A stretch of DNA of 64,000 nucleotides from Acidimicrobiia bacterium (GCA_022820505.1 JAJEFK010000061.1:46590-110589); one strand, 5' to 3'; shown: positions 14,550 through 23,229, counted from the stretch's first letter. The notes: generated from the letters alone by a model not told the origin. Program-made: numbers and translations.

Positions 14550-15851
14550 ATGACGACGCCTCAGATCGCGCCTGCGACCGGGAAGCTGGGCGTGCTCACG
14601 CCTGGCATGGGAGCTGTGGCCACCACGTTCATCGCCGGAGTGCTCGCGGCGCGTGCCGGGCTGGCAGAACCGATCGGGTCGGTCAGTCAGTTGGCCCACA
14701 TCCGGCTCGGCGGCCGGGCGGAGGGCCGCAACCCGCTCATCCGCGACTTCGTGCCGTTGGCCTCACTCGACGACCTGGTGTTCGGCGGCTGGGATCCGAT
14801 CACGCCCAATGCGCTCGAAGGCGCCCGCACCGCGGGCGTGCTGGAAGACCGTGACCTCGGTGTGATCTCCCGCGAGCTGGAGGGCATCGTCGCGATGGAC
14901 GCCGTGTTCGACAGCCGCTGGGTGAGCCGGCTCGAAGGCACCCGTACCAAGCCCCCGATGGGCAAGCTCGAAGCTGCCCAGGCGTTGATGGATGACATCG
15001 AGCGTTTCCGGGCCGAGAACGAGTGCGAGCGGCTGGTGATGGTGTGGTGCGGCTCCACCGAGGCGTACCAGGAGCCGACAGGGGTGCACGCGAGTGTCGA
15101 GGCGTTCGAAGCCGGCTTGGCAGCCGACGATGACAACATCTCGCCCAGCCAGATCTACGCATACGCAGCGCTGATGAGCGACGTGCCCTTCGCCAACGGC
15201 GCGCCGAACCTGTCCGTCGACATACCGGCCATGACCGAGCTGGCTGTGCGCCGCGGCGTGCCCATTGCGGGCAAGGACTTCAAGACCGGCCAGACGCTGA
15301 TGAAGACGCTCGTGGCACCCGGCCTGAAGGCGCGGATGCTGGGCCTTCGCGGCTGGTACTCCACCAACATCCTGGGCAATCGCGACGGCGAGGTGCTGGA
15401 CGACCCTGAGAACTTCAAGACCAAGGAGACGTCCAAGCTGGGCGTGCTCGGCACGATCCTGCAGCCAGAGACCTATCCCGAGCTCTACAGCGAGATCGAC
15501 CACGTAGTCCGGATCAACTACTACCCGCCCCGCGGCGACAACAAAGAGGGCTGGGACAACATCGACATCTTCGGCTGGCTCGGCTACCCGATGCAGATCA
15601 AGATCGACTTCCTATGCCGCGACTCGATCCTGGCGGCACCAATCGTGCTCGACCTGGCGTTGTTCTTGGATCTTGCCCAGCGTGCCGGCCAGGGCGGCGT
15701 GCAAGAGTGGCTGTCGTTCTACCTCAAGGCTCCCCAGTCGGCCGATCCGGCAGGGCCCGAGCACGACCTGTTTATCCAGCAAACCAAGCTGAAGAACACC
15801 CTGCGCGAGTGGATGGGCGAGGAGCCGGTCACCCACTCCGAGGCCGGCTGA
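14550..15851 (+). CDS. ino1: Inositol-3-phosphate synthase
   Basis: 433 residues. Converts glucose 6-phosphate to myo-inositol 3-phosphate with NAD, the first step to inositol, phosphatidylinositol and mycothiol in actinobacteria. N-terminal GKLGVLTPGMGAVATTFIAG is the NAD-binding Gly-rich loop. VWCGSTEAY, the motif beginning GKDFKTGQTLMK and the following GWYSTNILGN carry active-site Lys/Asn residues of the family. The long type (about 430 residues) matches Bacteroides/eukaryote-like enzymes rather than the ~360-residue mycobacterial form. Monocistronic with its own leaderless promoter. Confidence in function is high. Confidence 0.93.
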   Translation: MTTPQIAPATGKLGVLTPGMGAVATTFIAGVLAARAGLAEPIGSVSQLAHIRLGGRAEGRNPLIRDFVPLASLDDLVFGGWDPITPNALEGARTAGVLEDRDLGVISRELEGIVAMDAVFDSRWVSRLEGTRTKPPMGKLEAAQALMDDIERFRAENECERLVMVWCGSTEAYQEPTGVHASVEAFEAGLAADDDNISPSQIYAYAALMSDVPFANGAPNLSVDIPAMTELAVRRGVPIAGKDFKTGQTLMKTLVAPGLKARMLGLRGWYSTNILGNRDGEVLDDPENFKTKETSKLGVLGTILQPETYPELYSEIDHVVRINYYPPRGDNKEGWDNIDIFGWLGYPMQIKIDFLCRDSILAAPIVLDLALFLDLAQRAGQGGVQEWLSFYLKAPQSADPAGPEHDLFIQQTKLKNTLREWMGEEPVTHSEAG

Positions 15852-15914
15852 CGAGCGCCGAACAGGGCTGCTGCGCGCCGGCGGCTGCGCGGTGATCACA
15901 ATCTCATCCCGCTC

Positions 15915-15943
15915 TCAGGTTGGTTTCAGGGACCCTTCAGGTT
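15915..15943 (+). promoter_or_regulatory. Three 11-bp-phased TCAGG direct repeats (response-regulator box)
   Basis: TCAGG occurs at 15915, 15926 and 15937, exactly 11 bp apart, in TCAGGTT, TCAGGGA and TCAGGTT. One helical turn spacing of direct repeats is the usual site form for OmpR/PhoB-family regulators. It lies about 55 bp before the start of the secreted protein at 15996, so it probably controls that gene. Confidence 0.55.
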
Positions 15944-15995
15944 CATTCGCCATCGTCTGGGTCGTTGCACACACCCCGGCGAAAGGACCGGCGAT

Positions 15996-16619
15996 ATGAC
16001 CGAATCCGGCGAAACCGACGAGCCCACCGACGCACCGAGGTGCAAGTCAGGGCGCAGCCGATTGTTGGCGCTGCTGGCTGCACTGCTGCTGGCAGCGACT
16101 GCGGTTCTTGCGTTCAGTGCCGGCAGCGCGAGCGCGCAGACCCAGAACGACAACGGCAACGCCGACCAGCAGCAGGCTGATGACGCCACTACCGACGACG
16201 CCGACGAAGACAACTCCGAAGGCACCTGCGACCCCGACGGCACCCACCGCGGCGGCAAGCTCGGGCGGTTCGGTCGGGGCGGCACATGGTTCGGCATGGG
16301 CGACACGCTCACCGAAGTGCTCGGCATCGATGCCGAATCCCTTCCGGAGCAGTTGAAGGGCGGCTCGACGTTGGCCGACATCGCTGCTGAGCAGGGCGTT
16401 GCAGTCGCCGACGTGATCGATGCGCTCGTGACCGCGATCACCGACAAGGCAGCCGAGCACGATCGCGAGGTAGACGTCGATGCGGTGACCGAGCGGATCA
16501 CCGACCTCGTGAACGGCGAACGGCCCGAACGTCCCAATGATGACGAAGACCGCCGCGGCCGGCGCGGGTTGCACCGCGGCGGATTCGACGGTGCGAGGCA
16601 CTTGGGTCGGCACGCCTAG
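15996..16619 (+). CDS. Secreted/anchored acidic protein with one TLADIAAEQGV-type helical repeat
   Basis: 207 residues with a clear SD (AAAGGA, 15978 region). N-terminal 25 residues are polar, then a hydrophobic segment LLALLAALLLAATAVLAF and AGSASAQ, a likely signal peptidase site. The mature part starts with a Gln/Asp-rich stretch, then a Gly/Arg patch, and a compact helical module GDTLTEVLGIDAE followed by LKGGSTLADIAAEQGVAVAD and VIDALVTAITDKA. This module recurs in actinobacterial exported proteins of unknown function, often as several copies; here one. The C terminus is Arg/Gly/His-rich. The 11-bp-phased repeats upstream suggest control by a two-component system, perhaps envelope stress. 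Followed by a strong terminator hairpin. Confidence 0.75.
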   Translation: MTESGETDEPTDAPRCKSGRSRLLALLAALLLAATAVLAFSAGSASAQTQNDNGNADQQQADDATTDDADEDNSEGTCDPDGTHRGGKLGRFGRGGTWFGMGDTLTEVLGIDAESLPEQLKGGSTLADIAAEQGVAVADVIDALVTAITDKAAEHDREVDVDAVTERITDLVNGERPERPNDDEDRRGRRGLHRGGFDGARHLGRHA

Positions 16620-16666
16620 TCCGACGCCGCTGCATAACCCCCCGCTGCCGCCGAGCAGCATCCGAA

Positions 16667-16697
16667 GCGGGCCGGTTCCCTCTCCGCCGGCCCGCTC
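16667..16697. terminator. Bidirectional hairpin terminator
   Basis: Perfect 10-bp stem AGCGGGCCGG / CCGGCCCGCT with an 11-nt loop, between two convergent genes (stops at 16619 and 16730). No long U-tract, as is common at this GC content. Confidence 0.7.
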
Positions 16698-16729
16698 GCG
16701 TCAGGCGCATCGCCGCTGGGCAGTCTGGC

Positions 16730-17416
16730 TCACGTCACGGTGAAGGTGGCGATGCGTGTCCAGCGGTCGGGATCGTCGGGGTCGGCGCCGCCGTAGATCG
16801 GACGCAGTTGGAAGTCGAGCCCGCTGATCCGTCCGGCTGATTGGCGTCGGCCCAGCCAGTCGCCGAAACCGACCTCGTCGAAGTGGGCCGAGTTGATGCC
16901 CAGGCTGCAGGGGGCACCGGGTCGCGCCACCCGCAACAACTCGGTGACGGACTCGGGGCCGAGGTGACCGTGGGTGAACGCTCCCGCGCTCACGATGCCG
17001 GCGTACGTGTCGCTGTCAAGATCGAGCCGGCTGGTGAGATCAGCCTCGAAGAGCTGCCGGTAGGTCGAGCGCCCTTCGTGGGTCTTGGCGGCGGCCTTGG
17101 CCAGCATCTCCGGCGAGATGTCGATGCCGTCGATCATCGGCACACCCAGCCGTGCCAGCTCGGCACCGACGACGCCCGTCCCGCAGCCGACATCGAGCAC
17201 CGGCCCATCGAGTCGGTCGAGTGCATCCTCACCGCGGACGAACGCAGCCGCCACGTGCTGGTGGTACTCGTAGTTGTTCTCGGCCAGAAATACCGATTCG
17301 TAGGTCTCCGCCCACGAGGCATACAGCTTGCGGTTGTCCTCGGGACCGTCGACGGCGTACGCGTCGTCGAGCCCGATGCTCGTCGTTTCAGATTCCGCCG
17401 CTGTGTGCTCGGTCAT
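16730..17416 (-). CDS. Class I SAM-dependent methyltransferase
   Basis: 228 residues. SAM-binding motif I is VLDVGCGTGVVGAELA (about residue 73), motif II IDGIDISPEML with the acidic residue that binds the ribose, and SAGAFTHGHLGP as the post-II region. Domain type is Methyltransf_11/25 (Williams-Beuren/UbiE-like), which acts on small molecules. The start is preceded on its strand by TAGCGT 9 nt upstream of the ATG. It converges with the secreted protein at 15996. The methyl acceptor is unknown, and neighbours give no clue. Confidence 0.85.
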   Translation of the reverse strand: MTEHTAAESETTSIGLDDAYAVDGPEDNRKLYASWAETYESVFLAENNYEYHQHVAAAFVRGEDALDRLDGPVLDVGCGTGVVGAELARLGVPMIDGIDISPEMLAKAAAKTHEGRSTYRQLFEADLTSRLDLDSDTYAGIVSAGAFTHGHLGPESVTELLRVARPGAPCSLGINSAHFDEVGFGDWLGRRQSAGRISGLDFQLRPIYGGADPDDPDRWTRIATFTVT

Positions 17417-17425
17417 CGCTGCGAG

Positions 17426-17431
17426 ACGCTA
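17426..17431 (-). promoter_or_regulatory. Putative -10 element (TAGCGT) for the methyltransferase
   Basis: On the minus strand TAGCGT ends 9 nt before the ATG at 17416, at the loose end of the leaderless spacing seen elsewhere. Confidence 0.35.
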
Positions 17432-17560
17432 GCGCTGTCGTTTTCTGTGCAACGAAGCCGCTGGCGGCGGTCTCGCTGCACCGAAAATGCGGCGATCTCG
17501 ATCTGTGCGCAGAAATGCCGATGCAGGCGGCGGTGTTGCGCAGAGAAACGAGTCGATCCC

Positions 17561-19582
17561 TCAGACGAGCAGCGGATCGGTCAGCACTTCCACCAACGCG
17601 GGACCCGGGTGTGCCAAGGCCTCGCTGAGCGCGTCGTCCAGATCGTCTGCCGCCGTCACTTCGCGGCCCATCGCTCCGCATAGCTCTGCGAACTCGGCGA
17701 AGCCCGGGTTGTGCAGCGAGGTCTGCCACACGTCGAACTCGGCTGCTCGCTGCTCCTTGGAGATCTTGCCCAGCTCGCCGTTGTTGAGCAGCACGTGGGT
17801 GATGTCCATCCCGTACTTGACGGCCGTGGTCAGCTCCATGGCGTACTGGCCGAAGCCGCCGTCACCCGACACCGAGACCACCGGACGGCCGGCCCATTGA
17901 GAGCCAGGTGCGCGCTGGGTCGCCGCCCAGCAGCCCATTGCCGCCGGGAACGCGAAGCCGATCGACCCCAGGTACCCCGACATCAGCACGGTCTGGCCGC
18001 ACGGCTCGAAGTAGCGGCCAAAGGAATAGGCATGGTTGCCGACATCCACCGGCATGACGGCATCAGCCGGCACGAGGCGACTCAGGGCCTCGAACACGAC
18101 CGCAGAGTTCACGCCGCTGCCGCGGTCGTCGACCTGCCGACGCTGCTTCTCGGGCCGCCAGATGTCCCAGCGCGCCGCCACCTCGGCGGTGGCCGAAGGG
18201 CTGCCGGCCCTGCCTGCGAGCGCCACGGCCAGCGCCCGGGCTGCCACACCTACATCGGCCAGCATGGGCACGGTCACCGCATGGAACCTGCCCAGCGCCA
18301 TCGGGTCGAAATCCACCTGCACGATCGGCTTGTACGACGCGATGCCGGTGTGGTTGGCGAATGACACGCCGAAGGTCACCAGCGCGTCGGCCTCGTTCAT
18401 GAACCAGCTCGCGATCGGGGTGCCCGAGCGGCCGAGCACGCCACAGGCCAGCGGGTGCTGGTCGGCAATCAGTCCCTTGCCCTTGAAGGTCGTGGCCACC
18501 GGCGCATCGATGGCCTCGGCTAGCGCCACGATGTCGTCGATGCCGCTGCGGGCACCGTGGCCCACCACGATCATCGGCCGCTTCGAACCCGACAGCACCT
18601 CTGCCGCCGCATCAAGCGCACCGGCGGCAGGCGACACGCCGCGGTCACCGGTGCGGCCCTGCGGCGAGCCGGCCGGTCGCTCGGGCGCAGCCGCCGGCAA
18701 CACCTGCACTTCATCCGGCAGCACGAGGTGCGCCACGTCGCGCTCCACCAAGGCGGTCTTGCAGGCCAGGTTCATCAGCTCGGCTGCGTCGGAGCCTGCT
18801 TGGACCGTCGCCGAGTAGCGGGATACGTCGGCGAAGGCCGCGGAGAGGTCGGTGTCCTGGAAGGCGCCCCGGCCCCGGACGCTCGACGGCACTTGGCCCG
18901 ACAGCGCGAGCACCGGCGCACGGTCCATCTTTGCGTCGTACAGCCCCGTGAGCAGGTTGGTGCTGCCGGGTCCGGCGATAGCGAAACACGCTGCAAGGCC
19001 TCCCGTCAGCTTTCCGTAGGCGGTGGCGGCAAACGAGGCGGCACCTTCGTGCCGTACCCCGATGAATCGCAGCGTGCCATCGGCCTCGGCCTCGCGCAGC
19101 GCGTCTGCGAATCCCAAGTTCGAGTGCCCGACCATGCCGAACACCCACGCCACGCCCCACGCCGTCATCGTCTCGACGAGCTGGTCAGACACGGTGCGGG
19201 ATCGGCTGGGGGCGATCGGCATAGCGACGTACACGCCGTCGGACCTGATCTCGGTGCGGTATGCAGCCGGTGCATCGTCGAACGGCGGCGGCGGTGTGCC
19301 GTCACGTGGCGAATAGTCGTAGCCGTGCCACGGGCAGCGCAGCCAGCCCCCCTCGATGCTGCCCTCGCCCAAGGGACCGCCCTGGTGGGGGCATGCGTTC
19401 GCGAGACACCCGAAGCCCGACTCCGTTCGAGTGACGCACAAGCTCTCACGCTCGACCGTGACCGTCGTGACACGGCCCACGTCGAGTTCGTCGACGCCTA
19501 TGAGCCGGTGCCAGGCGAACTCGCTGGCGGGCAGCTCCGGCGCTGCAGTGCTGGGCGCCGGATGCTGGGATGTGTCGCTCAT
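17561..19582 (-). CDS. Fusion: N-terminal Rieske [2Fe-2S] domain + TPP-dependent enzyme (acetolactate synthase/pyruvate oxidase superfamily)
   Basis: 673 residues. Residues 22-122 are a Rieske ferredoxin domain with ligands Cys64, His66 (ACPHQGG), Cys83 and His86 (CPWHGYDYSP). From about 131 a complete three-domain TPP enzyme follows: catalytic Glu179 in VRHEGAASFAATAYG, central nucleotide-binding-like domain (about 330-455), and the cofactor motif GDGGFGQYAMEL at 573 with NN at 600-601. The two parts join with only a short linker, both in one frame, so this is a real fusion. TPP enzymes of this class decarboxylate 2-oxo acids; a Rieske centre could carry electrons from the carbanion intermediate to a partner. 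SD AGGGG lies 7 nt before the ATG. Substrate unknown. Confidence 0.88.
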   Translation of the reverse strand: MSDTSQHPAPSTAAPELPASEFAWHRLIGVDELDVGRVTTVTVERESLCVTRTESGFGCLANACPHQGGPLGEGSIEGGWLRCPWHGYDYSPRDGTPPPPFDDAPAAYRTEIRSDGVYVAMPIAPSRSRTVSDQLVETMTAWGVAWVFGMVGHSNLGFADALREAEADGTLRFIGVRHEGAASFAATAYGKLTGGLAACFAIAGPGSTNLLTGLYDAKMDRAPVLALSGQVPSSVRGRGAFQDTDLSAAFADVSRYSATVQAGSDAAELMNLACKTALVERDVAHLVLPDEVQVLPAAAPERPAGSPQGRTGDRGVSPAAGALDAAAEVLSGSKRPMIVVGHGARSGIDDIVALAEAIDAPVATTFKGKGLIADQHPLACGVLGRSGTPIASWFMNEADALVTFGVSFANHTGIASYKPIVQVDFDPMALGRFHAVTVPMLADVGVAARALAVALAGRAGSPSATAEVAARWDIWRPEKQRRQVDDRGSGVNSAVVFEALSRLVPADAVMPVDVGNHAYSFGRYFEPCGQTVLMSGYLGSIGFAFPAAMGCWAATQRAPGSQWAGRPVVSVSGDGGFGQYAMELTTAVKYGMDITHVLLNNGELGKISKEQRAAEFDVWQTSLHNPGFAEFAELCGAMGREVTAADDLDDALSEALAHPGPALVEVLTDPLLV

Positions 19583-19673
19583 CGTTCACCCCTGTTCGAC
19601 TCGCGCTCATCGTCGCACACTGCGCAGGAACACCCGTAGTCGCGAAGCGACGCCAGACACCTCTGCGCGGCTC

Positions 19674-19679
19674 TAGCGT
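19674..19679 (+). promoter_or_regulatory. Putative -10 element (TAGCGT) of a leaderless promoter
   Basis: TAGCGT ends 7 nt before GTG 19687 and would drive the four-gene coupled operon to 23229. Confidence 0.5.
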
Positions 19680-19686
19680 TTCCGGC

Positions 19687-20175
19687 GTGCTGTACCTCGT
19701 GCGTCACGCTTCCGCAGGCGACCGGCGTGCCTGGCGCGGCGACGACAGCGCGCGACCGCTGGACCCGATGGGCCACGCCCAGGCGGAGGCGATCGCAGCA
19801 GCACTCGCCTCGGCACCGATCCTGCGAGTGCTGTCGAGTCCCAGCGTTCGCTGCGTCCAGACGATCGAGCCGCTTGCGGCAAAACTCGGCATGGACATCG
19901 AGATCTCGGCCGAGCTGGCCGAGGGCGCCGACGGCTGGCGAACCGAAGCGTTGGTGGAGCGCCTGTGCGGCGAGGCGGGCGACAGCGTGCTGTGCAGCCA
20001 CGGCGATGTCATACCCGAGGTGCTCTGGCGCCTGTCTTACCGTGACATCGACGTGAACCCCACACGCTGCAAGAAGGCGTCGGTGTGGGAACTGCATGTC
20101 GCCGGCGGCACCGTCAGCCATGGCGTCTACCGCTCCCCTCGAAGTCTCGGTGCTCGATTGGAGGATCTGACGTGA
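19687..20175 (+). CDS. SixA-like histidine phosphatase
   Basis: 162 residues. Begins directly with the phosphoglycerate-mutase-type motif MLYLVRHASAG, His7 being the residue phosphorylated in catalysis. ATVLSSPSVRCVQT-like LSSPSVRCVQTIEPLA gives the second Arg, and LCSHGDVIPEVL the second His. This size and simple fold match SixA/short histidine phosphatases that act on phospho-His or small phosphoesters. The stop overlaps the next start (GTGA), so expression is coupled to the GcvT-like gene. Its role within that operon is unclear; removal of a phosphate from a pathway intermediate is one possibility. Confidence 0.85.
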   Translation: MLYLVRHASAGDRRAWRGDDSARPLDPMGHAQAEAIAAALASAPILRVLSSPSVRCVQTIEPLAAKLGMDIEISAELAEGADGWRTEALVERLCGEAGDSVLCSHGDVIPEVLWRLSYRDIDVNPTRCKKASVWELHVAGGTVSHGVYRSPRSLGARLEDLT

Positions 20176-21374
20176 AGGCGAGCCGGCACTACTACGTCGA
20201 GTCGTTCGACACCGTCTCGCTGGCGCCGTACCGGATCAGCAGATCACCGTTCGCGCACCGCTACACCACCCCCGAGACCGTCCACGCGGTGTACTGCAAC
20301 CGGCTGTACCCGATGAAGTCGAGCTTCGACGAGAACCCCATTGCCGCCTACTGGAAGCTGCGCCAGGGCGTTCTGCTGTACGACGTACCTGAGATGCCAC
20401 TGGCAATCGAAGGTCCCGACGCCGCGCGGCTGCTCGAGCGCGTCCTGGCGTGCAGGGTCGCCGATCTCGGCATCGGCCGGTGCCGGTACGGGCTCGCGTG
20501 CAACGACGACGGCGCGATCCTGATGGATGGCGTGCTGATGCGCCTCGCCGAGGACCGCTTCTGGTACGTCATCGCCAACGGCGAGTTCCTGAGCTGGCTG
20601 AAGGCGCACGCCATCGGGCTCGATGTGCAGGTCTTCGACCCGCGCTCGCGGGTGTTGCAGATCCAGGGACCCACGTCGCTCGATGTGGCCGATGCGGCGA
20701 TCCGCGGCGGGCTGCCAGCCGATTTTCGCTACTTCCGCGCCGGCTTCTTCGAGGTGTGCGGTCAAACACTGTGGGTGTCACGAACCGGCTGGACGGGCGA
20801 GGCCGGCATCGAGATCTACTGCAGCAGCGGGCCTGAGCCGACCGACCACGACGCATTGTGGGACGGCCTGTTCGCCTGCGGCGAGCGCTTCGGCATGGAA
20901 TTCAGCACCGGGTCGTCCATGGGGATCCGACGCATCGAGGCTGGAATCCTGGACAACGGCAGCGACATCGAATCAGACCTGACGCCCTTCGGCGCTGGCC
21001 TCGGCCAATTCGTCCGGCTCGACAAGGAGGGGTTCATCGGCAAGGCAGCGCTGGAGCGAGCCGACCGCAGCCAGCTGCTGTTCGGCTTGATCTGCCCCAC
21101 GGCAATGCCCGAGCCCGGCATGGCGGTGGGCTATGAAGATCGCCACGTCGGGCACGTGACCATCGGCACCTGGTCGCCCACGCTCGATACCGGCGTCGGC
21201 TACGTGCGCTTCGACCGATCGCTCCCCGGCGACGACTGGCTCGCCAAGACCGTTCACCTGCACGACCATGACGGCACGCGGCACACGGCGACGGTCGACA
21301 CGCTGCCGTTCGTCGACAAGGAAAAACAGTTGCCGCGCGCCGCTTGGGGCGGCCCGGCCGCAGCCGCCGGCTGA
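20172..21374 (+). CDS. GcvT-superfamily aminomethyltransferase/demethylase-like protein
   Basis: 400 residues from GTG 20172. Folate-dependent GcvT fold: N-terminal AYWKLRQGVLLYDVPEMPLA, central ILMDGVLMRLAEDRFWYVI, LQIQGPTSLDVADAAI, and WVSRTGWTGEAGIEIYC, which are the conserved blocks of T-proteins, DMSP demethylase DmdA and dimethylglycine demethylases. Residues 330-385 form the C-terminal barrel. Overall pattern is nearer DmdA-like paralogues than true glycine-cleavage GcvT (no gcvH/P nearby). It probably moves a methyl or methylene group from an N- or S-methyl compound to tetrahydrofolate. Coupled with SixA upstream (GTGA) and the ornithine-cyclodeaminase-like gene downstream (TGATG). 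Confidence 0.8.
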   Translation: MKASRHYYVESFDTVSLAPYRISRSPFAHRYTTPETVHAVYCNRLYPMKSSFDENPIAAYWKLRQGVLLYDVPEMPLAIEGPDAARLLERVLACRVADLGIGRCRYGLACNDDGAILMDGVLMRLAEDRFWYVIANGEFLSWLKAHAIGLDVQVFDPRSRVLQIQGPTSLDVADAAIRGGLPADFRYFRAGFFEVCGQTLWVSRTGWTGEAGIEIYCSSGPEPTDHDALWDGLFACGERFGMEFSTGSSMGIRRIEAGILDNGSDIESDLTPFGAGLGQFVRLDKEGFIGKAALERADRSQLLFGLICPTAMPEPGMAVGYEDRHVGHVTIGTWSPTLDTGVGYVRFDRSLPGDDWLAKTVHLHDHDGTRHTATVDTLPFVDKEKQLPRAAWGGPAAAAG

Positions 21375-22354
21375 TGTTGACGCTCGACGCGGCGGCGGTG
21401 CGACAGTCCACGCCGTGGAACGAGCTGATGGAGGCAATCGAACGCCTGCTGATCGACCGCAACGCCTCGGTGCCGCAACGAGAAATCCATGATGTCGGCT
21501 TGCCCGACGGCGGCACAGGTTCGCTGCTGGTCATGCCCGCCTGGGTCGACTGCGAGGTGCTCGGGGTAAAGGCGGTGACCTACTACCCGTCCAACGCCGG
21601 CACCGATCTGCCCACCATCAGCGCCGGCTACCTGCTGTTCGACGGCCAGACCGGCCAGCTCAGCGCCGTGCTCGACGGCGATGAGCTCACGCTGCGACGC
21701 ACCGCGGCGGTCTCCGCTCTCGCCGCCGACCGTCTGGCCCGCCCAGACGCCCGTCGCCTGCTCGTGGCGGGCACCGGCAAGTTGGCGCCGAACCTGGCGC
21801 TCGCCCATGCCGCAGTCCGCGATTTCGACGCCGTCGAGGTCTGGGGTCGAAGCCCGCAGCGCGCCGCCGCAACAGCGCAGCAGCTCGTCGAGCATGGTCT
21901 GCCGGCACAGCCGGCCGATTCGCTCGACGAGGCCGTCGGGCGAGCTGACGTCATCTCCTGCGCCACGGGTGCCACCAGCCCCCTGTTGCGGGGTGCCCTC
22001 GTGCGGCCGGGCACGCACATCGATCTAGTGGGGGCATTCCGGGCCGACATGCGAGAGGCCGACGACGAGGCCGTCAGGCGGGCGACGCTGTTCGTCGACA
22101 CGCTCGACGGCGCGCTCGGGGCGGGTGACCTGGCACAGCCGCTCGACGCCGGGGTGATCTCCGCCGGCGACATCGCTGCCGACCTGGCGTCGCTCGCCGC
22201 CCTGCGCCACCCGGGCCGCACCTCCGACAGCGAGATCACCCTGTTCAAGTCGGTCGGCTTCGCGCTGTCCGATCTGGCCGCCGCCAGGCTCGTGCATCGA
22301 CGGATCGCAACCGGGTCGGCGGGCGCACCAGATGCGGACGCGTCACGCTGGTGA
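21374..22354 (+). CDS. Ornithine cyclodeaminase/mu-crystallin family protein
   Basis: 326 residues. The family fold has an N-terminal dimerisation part (EIHDVGLPDGGTGSLLVMPA), the substrate region DGDELTLRRTAAVSALAADR, and a NAD-binding Rossmann domain with VAGTGKLAPNLALAH (about residue 132) in place of the usual GxGxQA. LTLRRTAA is a hallmark of the superfamily. Members deaminate ornithine to proline or reduce cyclic imines, and some are amino-acid dehydrogenases. It starts in a TGATG overlap with the GcvT-like gene and ends overlapping the DMT permease, so all four proteins are made from one message. An imino acid or N-methyl amino acid route is a fair inference. Confidence 0.85.
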   Translation: MLTLDAAAVRQSTPWNELMEAIERLLIDRNASVPQREIHDVGLPDGGTGSLLVMPAWVDCEVLGVKAVTYYPSNAGTDLPTISAGYLLFDGQTGQLSAVLDGDELTLRRTAAVSALAADRLARPDARRLLVAGTGKLAPNLALAHAAVRDFDAVEVWGRSPQRAAATAQQLVEHGLPAQPADSLDEAVGRADVISCATGATSPLLRGALVRPGTHIDLVGAFRADMREADDEAVRRATLFVDTLDGALGAGDLAQPLDAGVISAGDIAADLASLAALRHPGRTSDSEITLFKSVGFALSDLAAARLVHRRIATGSAGAPDADASRW

Positions 22355-23229
22355 TGGTCCGAACCGGCAGCCGTCGCCTCGGCTGGGGCCTCGCAGCGCT
22401 CGGCATGCTGCTGGTGTCCACCGATTCGCTGTGGGTTCGTGTCTCTGGCGCCGATGCGCTCGACATCGCCTTCATCGTGGGCGTGCTGTCGCTGTTGCTC
22501 TACGGCGCCATGGCCCTGCGCCAGGCAGCGGTCTCGTGGGCGTCGCTGCGGGCCGATAGGTGGCCGCTGCTGGCCATCGGCGTGCTGGGCGCGATCAGCC
22601 AGCTCACGTTCATCTCGGCCATCACCCACACCGAGGTGCCCAACGTGGTGGCGATCGTGGCGTCCGCGCCGGTGCTGGCCGCGGCGTTCGCGTGGGTGAC
22701 CCTGCGAGAGCGGACGTCACCTCGGGTCGGCGCGGGCATAGCGCTCACCGTGGTGGGCATCGGCATGGTGGTGTCGACGTCAATCGGTTCGCCCAACCTC
22801 TGGGGCGACTTCCTCGCTCTCATCGCCGTGATCTGCTTCGCCGCCAGCACCGTCATCTGGCGCCGCCATCGCGACATGAGCCGTCTCATGGGACTTGCCC
22901 TGGCTGCGTTGCTTGTGGTGATCCCCACTGCGTTCGTCGCCGATCCGGGCGGGCTCGACGCCCCTGCCTGGGCAGCCATCCTGGCCATGGGCCTGGTCTG
23001 CAATCCGCTCGGCCGCCTCTCCTACAGCAATGCGCCCAGGTACGCGCCCGCCAGCGAAGTCGCCCTGTTCGCTCCGGTGGAGACCGTGGCCGGCATCGTG
23101 TGGGCGGCGGTGTTCCTGAGCGAGTACCCGACACTGTTGGTGGCAGCAGGTGCCGTCGTGGTGATCTTCGGCATGCTGTACGCCACGGTGCTCGACCGGA
23201 AGGGCGCAGTCGCATTCGGCACCGACTGA
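22351..23229 (+). CDS. DMT superfamily (EamA) transporter
   Basis: 292 residues starting GTGATG in overlap with the previous stop. Ten hydrophobic segments arranged as two EamA repeats of five, e.g. LGWGLAALGMLLVSTDSLWV, VVAIVASAPVLAAAFAWVTL, WAAILAMGLVCNPLGRL and LLVAAGAVVVIFGMLYATVL. Drug/metabolite transporters of this kind usually export or import amino acids and other small metabolites. Being the last gene of the coupled operon, it probably moves the substrate or product of the GcvT-like and cyclodeaminase-like enzymes. Direction cannot be told. Confidence 0.88.
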   Translation: MMVRTGSRRLGWGLAALGMLLVSTDSLWVRVSGADALDIAFIVGVLSLLLYGAMALRQAAVSWASLRADRWPLLAIGVLGAISQLTFISAITHTEVPNVVAIVASAPVLAAAFAWVTLRERTSPRVGAGIALTVVGIGMVVSTSIGSPNLWGDFLALIAVICFAASTVIWRRHRDMSRLMGLALAALLVVIPTAFVADPGGLDAPAWAAILAMGLVCNPLGRLSYSNAPRYAPASEVALFAPVETVAGIVWAAVFLSEYPTLLVAAGAVVVIFGMLYATVLDRKGAVAFGTD

